Origin: Lysobacter sp.
GTDB lineage: Bacteria > Pseudomonadota > Gammaproteobacteria > Xanthomonadales > Xanthomonadaceae
Length of the DNA stretch: 64,000 nucleotides
Direction: 5' to 3'
NCBI GenBank assembly: GCA_013141175.1
Contig: JABFRN010000001.1
Coordinates: 1,627,444-1,691,443, forward strand
Shown here: piece after piece, positions 16,986 to 25,941 of the stretch
How the letters are laid out: the number at the start of each line of letters is the position of its first letter
Numbering within the stretch: position 1 is the first letter of the stretch
Translations under genes and position numbers: made by a program
The notes under the pieces: model-generated
What the model saw: only the letters and a program-made list of their open reading frames with translations
The model's database searches: none
What the model was told of the DNA's origin: nothing

Positions 16986-18893
16986 TCACCACGCGTCGCT
17001 TCGGAATGGCGAAACGGGCAGCTGCTCCCGGCCGATCAGGTCGGCGTCTTCCGGATCGTCGCGCCAACCGTAACGCACTGCTTGCGGTTTCGCGACCTGC
17101 GGACTGCTGGCCACGACGATATCGCCCTGGAGATTCGCTTGCGCAGGATGAAAAACCCGATCCGCACCGGCCAATGCGAATCCACCGACCCGATCGCCTC
17201 CACCACGCACCGCCAACGCGGCGCCATGATCGAAGCGGACATGCGCTTCGTTTCCGACGAAATCGACGCTCTTGAAGACAGGCGGCGAGTACACCAGCGA
17301 TTCCCCGTAGGCCAGATGACGCGCGGCCAGCGCCAATCGATGCGCGACGTCCTGTTTGTTCGCGGGATGGATATCGCCTGGCGTGCCGATATCGATGGTC
17401 ACCGCCTGCGCGGTGGACGGCAGCGCCAGCGCAACCGATTGCGATTCGCGCAGCAGCGCCCACGGGCTTTGCGTGGAGGTGTCGAAGCCGGATCTGAAAT
17501 TGGCGAGCTGCACCCACAGGAACGGCAGTTCCGGCGATGCCCACTGGCGGCGCCACTGCCGGATCATCGCGACGAACTGTTGGCGATAGCGCAAGGCGTC
17601 TTCGGCATTGTCCGCATTCGCCTCGCCCTGGTACCAGACCACACCGCGCAGCGGCATGTCGCGCAGCGGCGCGATCATCCGGTTGTAGAGCAGCGTCGGC
17701 TTGTGCTGTTTTCCGTCGACGGTCGAAAACACCGCGTCGGCCACGCGGAACCGCCATTCGCGCGGGAGCGGCACGCACGCGCGATCGTCGCTCTGTACAC
17801 AGACATCTTCCGGCGGGCCATGGATTCCGCCACCACCGCCGCCGTCGATGACCCGCACCGCCAGCGAATTCCTGCCCGCATGCAGCGCGCGCGCCGGCAC
17901 CTCGTAGCTCCGGGGCGTATTCCACTGATTGCGCATGGCGCCGACCGCGATGCCGTTGACCCAGGTGTCGTCGGAATCGTCGATACGGCCCAGCGACAGC
18001 CGGAGGCCGCGCTTCGCCTGCGCCTCGTCCAACTCGAACGTCGTGCGATACCACGCCACGCCGTCGAGGCCCGTCCAGCCCGCCTGCTCCCACAGCATCG
18101 GCACGGCGATCGACACCCAGTCGCGTTCGTCGAGATGCTCGGCCTGCCAGCCTGCGTCGTTTGCAGGCATCGTTTTCCAGAAAGCGAGGCGGTGGCGGGT
18201 TTCGCTCAACGCGGCCTCTTCTTCCGCGCGCATGCGCTCCACATCGCGCGCGACCTGTACCGGATCGATGCCGAGCGTCTGCGCATCCATCCAGGCTTCG
18301 ATGCGGCTCCCGCCCCAGCTGCTGTCGATGATGCCGATGGGAACACCGGTCGTGGCGCGGATTTCGCGCGCGAACAGATGCGCCACCGCCGAAAACTCAC
18401 CGGCGGTTTCTGGCGAGGACGCGACCCACGATCCGCCTTCCAGCTGCCATTGCCGTTGACCCGACCAGGCGTGCGGAATCTTGAAATGACGGATCTTCGG
18501 ATCATCCGCGCGCGCGACCTCGGTCGCGGCATTCGCCGCGCGCGACAGCGTCCATTCCATGTTCGACTGGCCCGAGGCCAGCCAGACATCGCCGATCAGG
18601 ATGTCGTGCAGTTCGCGCGATGCGTCAGCGCCGATGATGCGCATCCGGTAGGGGCCGCCTGCGGCATGCGCCGGCAACATCAAACGCCATCGACCGCTGC
18701 CGTCGGCCACGGCTTCGATGGCGTTGCCGTCGAATTCGACCCGGACACGACTGCCGGCATCGGCCATGCCCCACACCGGGATCGGCCGGTCGCGCTGCAG
18801 CACCATGCCGTCGGAAAAAAACAGCGGCAAGTCCACCGTCGCGTGCGCAAATCCGCATGTCAACAGCAGGCATATCGCCACGAAGCATTTCAT
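16986..18893 (-). CDS. Secreted SGNH esterase, sialate O-acetylesterase family
   Basis: Periplasmic or secreted carbohydrate deacetylase of about 635 residues. A signal peptide (MKCFVAICLLLTCGFAHA) is followed by a beta-sandwich. The SGNH catalytic Ser sits in LASGQSNMEWTLS, block GIIDSSWGGSRIEAWM follows, and a galactose-binding-like insert lies around WYRTTFELDEAQAKRG. The later PLRGVVWYQGEANADNAEDA block and the DIHPANKQDVAHR catalytic Asp-His block complete the fold. I start at ATG 18893 (GGAGA 7 nt upstream) rather than 18911. It would strip acetyl groups from acetylated glycans before hydrolysis. It is on the same strand as the LacI gene. Confidence 0.9.
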   Translation of the reverse strand: MKCFVAICLLLTCGFAHATVDLPLFFSDGMVLQRDRPIPVWGMADAGSRVRVEFDGNAIEAVADGSGRWRLMLPAHAAGGPYRMRIIGADASRELHDILIGDVWLASGQSNMEWTLSRAANAATEVARADDPKIRHFKIPHAWSGQRQWQLEGGSWVASSPETAGEFSAVAHLFAREIRATTGVPIGIIDSSWGGSRIEAWMDAQTLGIDPVQVARDVERMRAEEEAALSETRHRLAFWKTMPANDAGWQAEHLDERDWVSIAVPMLWEQAGWTGLDGVAWYRTTFELDEAQAKRGLRLSLGRIDDSDDTWVNGIAVGAMRNQWNTPRSYEVPARALHAGRNSLAVRVIDGGGGGGIHGPPEDVCVQSDDRACVPLPREWRFRVADAVFSTVDGKQHKPTLLYNRMIAPLRDMPLRGVVWYQGEANADNAEDALRYRQQFVAMIRQWRRQWASPELPFLWVQLANFRSGFDTSTQSPWALLRESQSVALALPSTAQAVTIDIGTPGDIHPANKQDVAHRLALAARHLAYGESLVYSPPVFKSVDFVGNEAHVRFDHGAALAVRGGGDRVGGFALAGADRVFHPAQANLQGDIVVASSPQVAKPQAVRYGWRDDPEDADLIGREQLPVSPFRSDAW

Positions 18894-18963
18894 TCGAACG
18901 TCTCCATCCACCCATGATACCGAGAGCGCGCAGCTCGATCAGGGCCGCCGGAAATGGCGCCTG

Positions 18964-19716
18964 TCAGCGATACAGGATGCTCCGCGTGCGATCCACGATC
19001 CAGACCGGGCCGAAGGTGTAGGCGAAGATGGCTTCGAGCCCGGCCACGCCGTCCACGTTCGCGTAAGTCGGCGCACCGCCGTTGGTGAAGTAGAAATACG
19101 CACGCGTGGCGTGCAGACGGTCGTCCACGACATAGCTGGTGCCGTCCACGTACGAGAACATGATCTCGTTGCCCACCGCACCGTTGAATTCGGCGATTTT
19201 CACGTAGCGCGGGCCGCCGCCGCTGCCGATGGCCGGAACGTTGTACAGCCGCGTTTTCCTGGCGCGATCGTCGATGACCCACACGGTGCCGTCGTTGTTG
19301 ATGAAGGTCACCTCATTGCCTGTCACGCCATTCATCTCCGAAAAATAGATGACGCGCCCGGCCCCTGCGGGCGTCGCGAGATACAGACGCGTGGCTCTGA
19401 TACGGTCGTCGACGATCCACACCGTGGTGCCCGCGTACGTCACGACGAATTCGTACCCGGCGACGCCATTGGCTTCGACCGCGCTGATCGTCAACCAATT
19501 CACAGGCACACTGTAACTTGTGGTTCCGCCGCCGCCGCGAGCGATCGAGATCGCGCCCGACGCGGCGGTGATCGTCGCCGTGTCGATTTTGCCGTCGCCG
19601 TTGAAGTCGGCGACGATCGTCGCCGCCTGGCTGGTGACCGAAAGTCCCAGCAGGCCTGCCGCGAACAACAGGCCGGCAAGGAAGCGCTCGGAGATGCTGG
19701 ACATTGAGATTTTCAT
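18964..19716 (-). CDS. Secreted repeat protein with FG-GAP/VCBS-like repeats
   Basis: A 250-residue protein with a signal peptide (residues 1-27, ending in SVTSQAA). The first mature segment is an EF-hand-like ADFNGDGKIDTATI calcium loop. Then come about four repeats of about 45 residues with the pattern VxGxEVxFxxxDGTVWVxDDRxRxTRLY. This is characteristic of beta-propeller FG-GAP/VCBS repeats that bind carbohydrate or act as surface scaffolds. The start at ATG 19716 has AGGAAC 8 nt upstream. Location between the esterase and the Cys-rich secreted protein suggests a surface role in the same locus, but no motif proves sugar binding. Confidence 0.7.
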   Translation of the reverse strand: MKISMSSISERFLAGLLFAAGLLGLSVTSQAATIVADFNGDGKIDTATITAASGAISIARGGGGTTSYSVPVNWLTISAVEANGVAGYEFVVTYAGTTVWIVDDRIRATRLYLATPAGAGRVIYFSEMNGVTGNEVTFINNDGTVWVIDDRARKTRLYNVPAIGSGGGPRYVKIAEFNGAVGNEIMFSYVDGTSYVVDDRLHATRAYFYFTNGGAPTYANVDGVAGLEAIFAYTFGPVWIVDRTRSILYR

Positions 19717-20165
19717 ACGTCGAAGTTCCTGTGTTGGTTGGTTGAACTGACTGCAGCCCACACCTCATTCCATTCGCGCTACGAAAATTCCTCTGTCTTT
19801 TCCCCGGAAAGTCGATTGAAATATCTCAGCATCAAGATCCACACCGGTACACCCGACATCGAGCGCTGCCCCGGCTTTTGGTGCAGCGATGGATGTCCGA
19901 AATCGAAAGCGGCCGGCTCCTCGAAAAACGCTACGACGACCATAAGCCGAGGACATCCCGGGTCATTCGGTCACTTGCTGCCGCACGCCTGCGCTGCGAA
20001 TACAGGCAGCGAGGCTCACGTCAAGCACAGCGTGCAGATTTTCGTATCACCTTTGCGCGTCAAGACGCGCCCGTGTCGATGTCTTTTGCTCCACTGTTAT
20101 GTTGCGGAACACATCAGTTGGGCCGCACGACGGTGATATCGCGCGGCCCAACTGGTTCGTTCGTT
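19717..20165. other. Intergenic region without a supported gene
   Basis: Open frames here (for example one on the plus strand at 19738-20136) have no ribosome site, odd composition and no family character. The only structure seen is the hairpin at 20115-20154. The part nearest 19717 must hold the promoter of the repeat-protein gene. Confidence 0.5.
20115..20154. terminator. Long-stem hairpin after the Cys-rich gene
   Basis: CAGTTGGGCCGC (20115-20126) pairs perfectly with GCGGCCCAACTG (20143-20154), a 12-bp stem with a 16-nt loop. It lies 11 nt beyond the stop of the minus-strand gene 20166-20510. No T run follows on that strand. Confidence 0.55.
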
Positions 20166-20510
20166 TTAGTTGCAAACCATTACGAGTCTACTCTCCCGGT
20201 AGATTTGGTTCTGGCAGCCCCAGCAAGGCGTTGGCGAATTACGGGGTACCGCCGGACCTTGTATCCCCCATTGCCCATAGCTCCCACAAACGGCGCCGGG
20301 AGTTCTACTGAACAGAACTACACGGTCGATTTGCCAAAGCTTGCCCTGATAGTTGAACTGACAGGAATTGCCGTTGAGATAGGGCGCTTCCCAGCAGGTT
20401 CCCCATGCGATCGGCCTCCAAATCCCTTGGCGGGCAAAAGCAGGCGCACTCGCCAGAAGGCTGCCAAATGCAACCACCAGTGCACAACAGACCAACATTT
20501 TCGTTTTCAT
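20166..20510 (-). CDS. Small secreted cysteine-rich protein of unknown function
   Basis: A 114-residue protein starting with a clear signal peptide (MKTKMLVCCALVVAFGSLLA, cleavage likely after APAFA). The mature part of about 88 residues has six cysteines, enough for three disulfides, in the contexts WGTCW, NSCQF, AVCGS, TPCWGC and MVCN. It is rich in Trp, Gly and Gln. AGGAG lies 7 nt before the ATG. GC content is lower than in its neighbours. I do not recognise the family. Its position next to the glucanase genes suggests an extracellular role, which is inference only. Confidence 0.7.
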   Translation of the reverse strand: MKTKMLVCCALVVAFGSLLASAPAFARQGIWRPIAWGTCWEAPYLNGNSCQFNYQGKLWQIDRVVLFSRTPGAVCGSYGQWGIQGPAVPRNSPTPCWGCQNQIYRESRLVMVCN

Positions 20511-20814
20511 ATCCAGCTCCTGAGTACTAAGTTGAGTACCGATCGAATCGGTAGGTTCAAAGCATTCGGGCGAAACCTCCGATTCGGCGGCTGTTTGCCC
20601 TTCCCCCTGTTCCGTGCATACGGCGGAAATTTCTGCGCCCGAGGTACGAATGCCGTCGGAGAATTCCGTCCATGGTTTCCGCCGAGCGAGCGCAATGTGT
20701 TTCGCTCGACGGTTGGAACGACGACGAATTCCTGCTGCAAGAAACCAGAAATCGCCGTTTGATCGGATACTGTTGTTCGCTTACTCGTAACTCGGGCCGT
20801 TTTTGGCGACACGA
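20511..20814. other. Intergenic region between Cys-rich gene and GH3
   Basis: About 300 nt without a credible gene. A weak hairpin, CGAGCGA (20683-20689) with TCGCTCG (20702-20708), is visible. The sequence does not continue the GH3 reading frame as a missing C-terminal domain in any frame I could read. Confidence 0.4.
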
Positions 20815-22836
20815 TCACCGCACGCCGCAACTCTGCTCGGCGGATACGGACAGCATCGGTACCGCTTTCGCCCGCGCATAGCTCGATCCATAGCCACCCG
20901 GAAACAGCGGCGGCTCCGCAGCCATCGCCGCGGCCGAGAACAATGCTCCGCACGGCGTGCCGGGCCACGGGAACGACAGCCGGCCGCGAAAGTCGTATTT
21001 GGCGCGACCGGTTGCATCGGCGAACAGCACATCCGCCACGCCCTTGCCTTCGGTTCCCGGCAGCCATGCAGCGACGAAAGCATGGGAGAGATTCAGCAGA
21101 TCGTTCGCATACACCGGTCTGCCGGAAACGAAGACGGTCACCACCGGTTTGCCGGCAGCCGAAAGCGCCTGCAGCGCGGCGAGATCTTCCGGATAGCGCT
21201 GCGTGTGTGTCAGAGTTTTCGGCGGCGCGAGGTCGCCCTTGGTTTCGGCATAGGGCGTTTCGCCGATGATGGCGATCGCCACATCGAAACTCGCGGGATC
21301 GATGCGCTCGGGCTTCTCGACGAATACGACATTGTCCTTGCCCGCAGCCGCTTCGATGCCGGCCAGGAGGGTGTCGGCATCGGGATAATCCGCATTCGTG
21401 GTTTCGTCGCCCTGCCAGGTCAGCGACCAGCCGCCTGACTGGTTCGGCACGCTGTTGGCGGTTTTGCCCACCACCAGCACGCGCGTGCCGCGACGGATCG
21501 GCAATGCGGCGCGTTCGTTCTTGAGCAACACCAGCGATTCGCGGACGGCGCGGCGCGCGAGTTCGCGGTGCTGCACGCCCGCGAGTTGGCCGGCGCCCGC
21601 ATGCGCGGACGGCGCGATGCCATCGAACATGCCCGCGCGCAGCTTCACGCGCAGGATGCGGCGGACCGCGTCGTCGATGCGCGACATCGGGATCTCGCCC
21701 GCCTCGACCTGTTTCGTGGTGTTGTCGATGAACGCTTTCCAGTCGTCCGGCACCATGATCATGTCGATACCGGCGTTGATCGACTGCGGGCAGCTTGGTT
21801 TGGTGCAGCCCGGCACCTGCTCGATCGCGTTCCAGTCCGAAATCAGGAAGCCGTCGAAACCGATGCGGTTCTTCAGCACATCGGTCAACAGCATGCGGTT
21901 GCCGTGCATCTTGCCGTGATCGATGCCGGTGTCGGCATCCTTCCAGCTGTTGTACGAAACCATGACCGTCTGCGCGCCGGCGCCGATCGCGCCGTAGTAA
22001 CCCTGCGCATGCGTGCGCACGAGGTCGCGCTGGCTCGCGATGTTGAGCCCCTGGTCGGTGCCGTTCTGCGTGCCGCCATCGCCGAGGAAATGCTTGACCG
22101 AGGCGATCGCGCTGTTCGCGCCGAACCGCTGCTGCAGACCTTGGACGTAAGCGCTGGAATACGCTTTCACCAGTGCGGGATCGTTGGAATAGCTTTCATA
22201 GGTGCGGCCCCAGCGCGCGTTCTGCACCGCCGGCACGGCCGGTGCGAACACCCAGTCGATGCCGGTCGCGCGCACCGCTTTCGCGGTGGCGGCGGCGATC
22301 TCGCGGATCAGCGCCGGGTCGCGCGCGGCGCCAAGCCCGATGTTGTGCGGAAAGATCGTCGCGCGGTAGACGTTGCTGTGCCCGTGCACCGCGTCGGTGC
22401 CCCACATGATCGGCACTTTCACCGCCATGTCGGTCGACATCGACGCCGAATAGTAGGCATCGGCGAGCGCGGCCCACGCCACGACGCTCGCGTGCTTGTC
22501 CTTGCCCGGCCACGAACCGCCGCCGTTGAGCACCGAGCCGATGTAATGGGTTCTGACTTCATCGGGCGTGATCGATTTGATCTCGGCCTGGGTCATCTGG
22601 CCGATCTTCTGCCGCAGCGACATGCCGGACAGTATGCGATCGATCTCCGCCTCGAGTTTGCGATCGATGGCGATCGCGCTTCTGGTCTTGCGCCAGTCGC
22701 CGGACAATGCTGTCGTGGCGACATCCGTCGACGGTGTAACCGGCATCGGATTGTCGGCGTGCGCGGGCGACACGATGCCGGCGATGAGGACGACCGAAAC
22801 CGACGTTCCGGCCAGAATGCGTGGATTGATCTTCAA
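20815..22836 (-). CDS. Secreted glycoside hydrolase family 3 beta-glucosidase / exo-glucanase
   Basis: Retaining beta-glycosidase of 673 residues. Signal peptide, then the GH3 TIM-barrel domain (MSLRQKIGQMTQAEI, PIMWGTDAVHGHSNV, KHFLGDGGTQNGTDQG). The nucleophile Asp sits in GFDGFLISDWNAIEQVPGC. The C-terminal alpha/beta sandwich follows (RESLVLLKNERAALPIRRG, PLFPGGYG near the end). It resembles plant and marine exo-1,3/1,4-beta-glucanases but lacks the extra C-terminal domain of the roughly 840-residue ones. I start it at TTG 22836 (AGGAG 6 nt upstream); the in-frame TTG at 22851 contains that site. It lies 117 nt downstream of the TonB receptor gene and is probably in its operon. Confidence 0.92.
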   Translation of the reverse strand: MKINPRILAGTSVSVVLIAGIVSPAHADNPMPVTPSTDVATTALSGDWRKTRSAIAIDRKLEAEIDRILSGMSLRQKIGQMTQAEIKSITPDEVRTHYIGSVLNGGGSWPGKDKHASVVAWAALADAYYSASMSTDMAVKVPIMWGTDAVHGHSNVYRATIFPHNIGLGAARDPALIREIAAATAKAVRATGIDWVFAPAVPAVQNARWGRTYESYSNDPALVKAYSSAYVQGLQQRFGANSAIASVKHFLGDGGTQNGTDQGLNIASQRDLVRTHAQGYYGAIGAGAQTVMVSYNSWKDADTGIDHGKMHGNRMLLTDVLKNRIGFDGFLISDWNAIEQVPGCTKPSCPQSINAGIDMIMVPDDWKAFIDNTTKQVEAGEIPMSRIDDAVRRILRVKLRAGMFDGIAPSAHAGAGQLAGVQHRELARRAVRESLVLLKNERAALPIRRGTRVLVVGKTANSVPNQSGGWSLTWQGDETTNADYPDADTLLAGIEAAAGKDNVVFVEKPERIDPASFDVAIAIIGETPYAETKGDLAPPKTLTHTQRYPEDLAALQALSAAGKPVVTVFVSGRPVYANDLLNLSHAFVAAWLPGTEGKGVADVLFADATGRAKYDFRGRLSFPWPGTPCGALFSAAAMAAEPPLFPGGYGSSYARAKAVPMLSVSAEQSCGVR

Positions 22837-22953
22837 AGCGGACTCCTGCAATGACTGGGCCCCGGCGATCGTCGCGTCGCGCCCGCATCGCCCGGGAGTA
22901 ACGTCCCTGCGCCGGAGCGCAGGGACGTCGCAGGCCTGTGGCCTGCCCGTGGA

Positions 22954-25716
22954 TTACATCTTGTAGCTGATGCCCAACAGATACTGCCGCCCGTACTCGT
23001 TGTATTCCAGCGGCGTGGTGTAGAAATCGCCGCCCGCGCCGAAGTCGGAACGCTGCACCGTGCGATACGGCGAGTTGGTGAGGTTGTTGACCTGCAACAT
23101 CATCGACCAGCCGGACAACTTGCTGGAAGGCTGGAACTCGTAGCCGATCTGCATATCGGTCTGTCGATCCGGCAGGATCTGGGTGTAGTCCCGCTGCGCG
23201 AACAACGTGGTGATCTCGCCTTGGAATCCGGAACGGTAACGCTGACTGACGCGCGCGGAAAACCCACTCTTCTCGTAGTACGCAGTGATGTTGCCGACCA
23301 CCTTGGACAGGCCGGGCAGGCCGCGTCGCAGGCGCGTATCGTCCAGCGGATTCGGATCGATCGACGACTCGGTGTACGAGGCGTTGAACAGCACACCGAA
23401 GCCATCGAGCATCGACGCGATCGCGCCGCCTTCGAGCGAGGTGCTCAGCTCCGCACCACGCATGTAGCCGCCCTTGCCGTTGGCCGGCGTGCTGAAGGTG
23501 CCGATATTGCTGATCGGAACGACGGTCGTCGGGTTGCTGAACCCCGTGAAATCGTAGGGGACGTTCTGGTTGTAGACGTAGCTCTGCAGGTCCTTGTAGA
23601 ACAGGGCCAACGCGACATAACTGGCGGTCCCGAAATACTTTTCGAACGACATGTCGACCGAGTCCGCACGCCACGGCTCGAGCAACGGATTGCCGCCATT
23701 TCCACTCCACAACCGCGTGGTGGTGCTCACGCCAGCAGATGCGGAAGCGCGCATATCGTCGATGCGCGGCCGGGCCATGGTCTTGGTCGCGCCGAAACGG
23801 GCCATCCAACCATCGCCGAAATCCGCGACCAGGTTCAGACTCGGCAGCACATCGTCGTAGCTGGTTCCCCGATTGAGCGTACCGGCGGCACTGTTGTTGT
23901 CGATATCGAAGCCGGTCGATGATTGCTTGGTATGCACCAGTTGCACACCGACGTTGCCGCGCAGGCGCACAGAGCCGATCTCGGTATCCAGATCGAGTTT
24001 GGTGTAGACGGTTTCGATGTTCTCGCGGACCGTGAAGTCTTTTCTGAGGTCGTTGCCGTCCAGCGCGAGCACCAGATCGTAGTGCCTTGCCAGCGCGCCG
24101 TACACATCGTAGGTCAGGACGCCCGGAAAACCTGCGAAACCGAGTCCGGTCGAACGTCGGACCAGATCGCTGTCTATGGTCGCCGTGGTGGCGCCACCCC
24201 TCAACTGGGCGAAATACACCGATGAGGTCTTGTCCTTCACCCGGTTGGTCCCCGCGAAGCCGAACTGCACGGCCGAGAACGGGCCCGAGGTGAACGACCG
24301 CTCGATCTCGAAACGCACGCCGGTGTGCTTGTCGTCCTGCTTTGTTTTCTCCAGACGGCCTTCATGGCCCCAGCCGGCGGGGTCGCTCAAACGAATCGTG
24401 GAAGCATCAGTGTAGTCCAGGCCCGGATCGAAGGTCGGGAAGTCCGAGGAACCCAGGTTGATATCGAAACCGATACTGTCGAGCGCGGTTGAGCCCGCAT
24501 AGGTTTCCAACGTACTCGCATTGCGTCTGGCGCGGGAAATATAGCCGTCGACCGAACCCGACCAGTTTTCGTTGAGCTGGAATTCGTTCTTCAACCCGAC
24601 CGAATACATGTTGTCGTCGCGGCCGTTGTTGTCGTTGCGGACGATCGGACGAACACGATTCACCGTACCGCTGTTCACGACCGAAACGCCGCCCAGACTC
24701 GTGGTTCCGGCATTGCTCAAGGTCACGTTGTTGCCGGTCCACGGGTCCTGCGACCACATGATGCCGCGCATCGATTCCTTCTGTTCGAACTTGGAGTAGT
24801 AAACGTCGAGAATGCTGTGCAGGAACTCGTTGGGCTTGTATTCCAGCACGCCCATCACGCCATCGCGAACCTGGTCGCGCGAGCGCGCCCAGATTTCGGC
24901 GCCTTCCATCATCGCCGCGTCGGCCGGCTTGCCGGGAACGGGCGCGCCCCAGCGGGTCGTGTTACCCCACCACCAAGCCTTGAAATGCTGTTCCTGGAAC
25001 GGCGAATCCAGTTCGGCGACACCGATGGCGATGCCGACGGTGTTGTCCGCGAACTGGTCGACATACGACGCGCTGACCCGGTAGCCGGTATTGCTGCCGT
25101 CATGATTCTGCTTGCCCAGCGTGTTGTATTCGCCGCGGGCATTGGCCACGAAGCGGCGCTGGCCGACGGTCAACGGACGAATGGTCCGCAGGTCGACGGT
25201 GCCCGACAGACCCTGCCCGATCACGCTGGCATCGGGTGTCTTGTAGACGACGGCCGAATCGAGCAGTTCCGACGGGTACTGGTCGAACTCGACGCCGCGG
25301 TTGTCACCGGTGCTGACCTGCTCGCGGCCGTTGAGCAGGGTCGCCGCGAAATCGGGCGACATGCCGCGGATCGCGATGACCTGCGCGCGACCGTCCACGC
25401 GCTGGGCCGCCAGACCCGGCAGCCGCGCCAACGATTCGGCGATGCTCACGTCGGGCAGTTTTCCGAGGTCCTCGGACGACACCGCTTCGACGATCGAGCT
25501 GGATTCCTGCTTGGTCACGCGGGATGTTTCGATACTGCGACGCAGGCCGGTGACGACGATCGCGTCCAGCTCTTGTTCTTCTTCTTTGGCCGAGTCCTGC
25601 GCGGCTGCGGAGAACGACAACACGGCCAGGGAGCAAGCGGCGGCCAGCGCGCACTTCCGGATTCCGGAATAGGCCGGCGCTGCGGGTTTCTTATAAGTAC
25701 GGATCATGGGTGTCAT
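22954..25716 (-). CDS. TonB-dependent outer-membrane receptor of the sugar locus
   Basis: A 920-residue receptor. Signal peptide to about 39 (SFSAAAQ), a TonB-box-like DAIVVTGLR at about 51-59, the plug domain (LGKLPDVSIAESLARLPGLA, IRGMSPDFAATLLNGRE, SGTVDLRTIRPL), then a 22-strand barrel ending in YLLGISYKM. It is of the large carbohydrate-receptor type common in Xanthomonadaceae (TIGR01782-like). It should bind glucan fragments and pass them to the periplasm with energy from TonB-ExbBD. It starts 27 nt from the LacI-type operator at 25743-25758 and is divergent from GH30. Confidence 0.93.
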   Translation of the reverse strand: MTPMIRTYKKPAAPAYSGIRKCALAAACSLAVLSFSAAAQDSAKEEEQELDAIVVTGLRRSIETSRVTKQESSSIVEAVSSEDLGKLPDVSIAESLARLPGLAAQRVDGRAQVIAIRGMSPDFAATLLNGREQVSTGDNRGVEFDQYPSELLDSAVVYKTPDASVIGQGLSGTVDLRTIRPLTVGQRRFVANARGEYNTLGKQNHDGSNTGYRVSASYVDQFADNTVGIAIGVAELDSPFQEQHFKAWWWGNTTRWGAPVPGKPADAAMMEGAEIWARSRDQVRDGVMGVLEYKPNEFLHSILDVYYSKFEQKESMRGIMWSQDPWTGNNVTLSNAGTTSLGGVSVVNSGTVNRVRPIVRNDNNGRDDNMYSVGLKNEFQLNENWSGSVDGYISRARRNASTLETYAGSTALDSIGFDINLGSSDFPTFDPGLDYTDASTIRLSDPAGWGHEGRLEKTKQDDKHTGVRFEIERSFTSGPFSAVQFGFAGTNRVKDKTSSVYFAQLRGGATTATIDSDLVRRSTGLGFAGFPGVLTYDVYGALARHYDLVLALDGNDLRKDFTVRENIETVYTKLDLDTEIGSVRLRGNVGVQLVHTKQSSTGFDIDNNSAAGTLNRGTSYDDVLPSLNLVADFGDGWMARFGATKTMARPRIDDMRASASAGVSTTTRLWSGNGGNPLLEPWRADSVDMSFEKYFGTASYVALALFYKDLQSYVYNQNVPYDFTGFSNPTTVVPISNIGTFSTPANGKGGYMRGAELSTSLEGGAIASMLDGFGVLFNASYTESSIDPNPLDDTRLRRGLPGLSKVVGNITAYYEKSGFSARVSQRYRSGFQGEITTLFAQRDYTQILPDRQTDMQIGYEFQPSSKLSGWSMMLQVNNLTNSPYRTVQRSDFGAGGDFYTTPLEYNEYGRQYLLGISYKM

Positions 25717-25742
25717 TGCTCCCCCTCATCGGATGCAAGTTG

Positions 25743-25758
25743 TTGACAGCGCTGTCAA
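25743..25758. promoter_or_regulatory. Perfect 16-bp LacI-type operator in the TonB receptor / GH30 divergent region
   Basis: TTGACAGCGCTGTCAA is perfectly palindromic with a central CG step. Either half supplies a consensus -35 (TTGACA). On the plus strand TGTAAT (25764-25769) could be a -10, though at a short 15-nt spacing. It differs at only two positions from the site before the symporter (13710-13725). It is probably the repression site for both divergent genes. Confidence 0.75.
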
Positions 25759-25941
25759 ATACATGTAATTCAGCACTGTGTCAATACCGATGCACGAATC
25801 AATAGTCGATATGCCGGGAATACCTTTCTGCAGCGCGTCATCCCACTGCAACAGGCGGTGCATTTTTGCTGCACTGCAATATCGGTATTGCGCGGAATTT
25901 TCGCCTCTCTGCACCGCAGTTCGCGGGAAGGAATACGCAAC

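Noticed and set aside
16914-18917. 667-residue plus-strand frame
   Set aside because: It is a shadow of the SGNH esterase gene; no motifs and no ribosome site.
19738-20136. 132-residue plus-strand frame between the repeat protein and Cys-rich gene
   Set aside because: No ribosome site, no signal or family character, and it runs through a hairpin.
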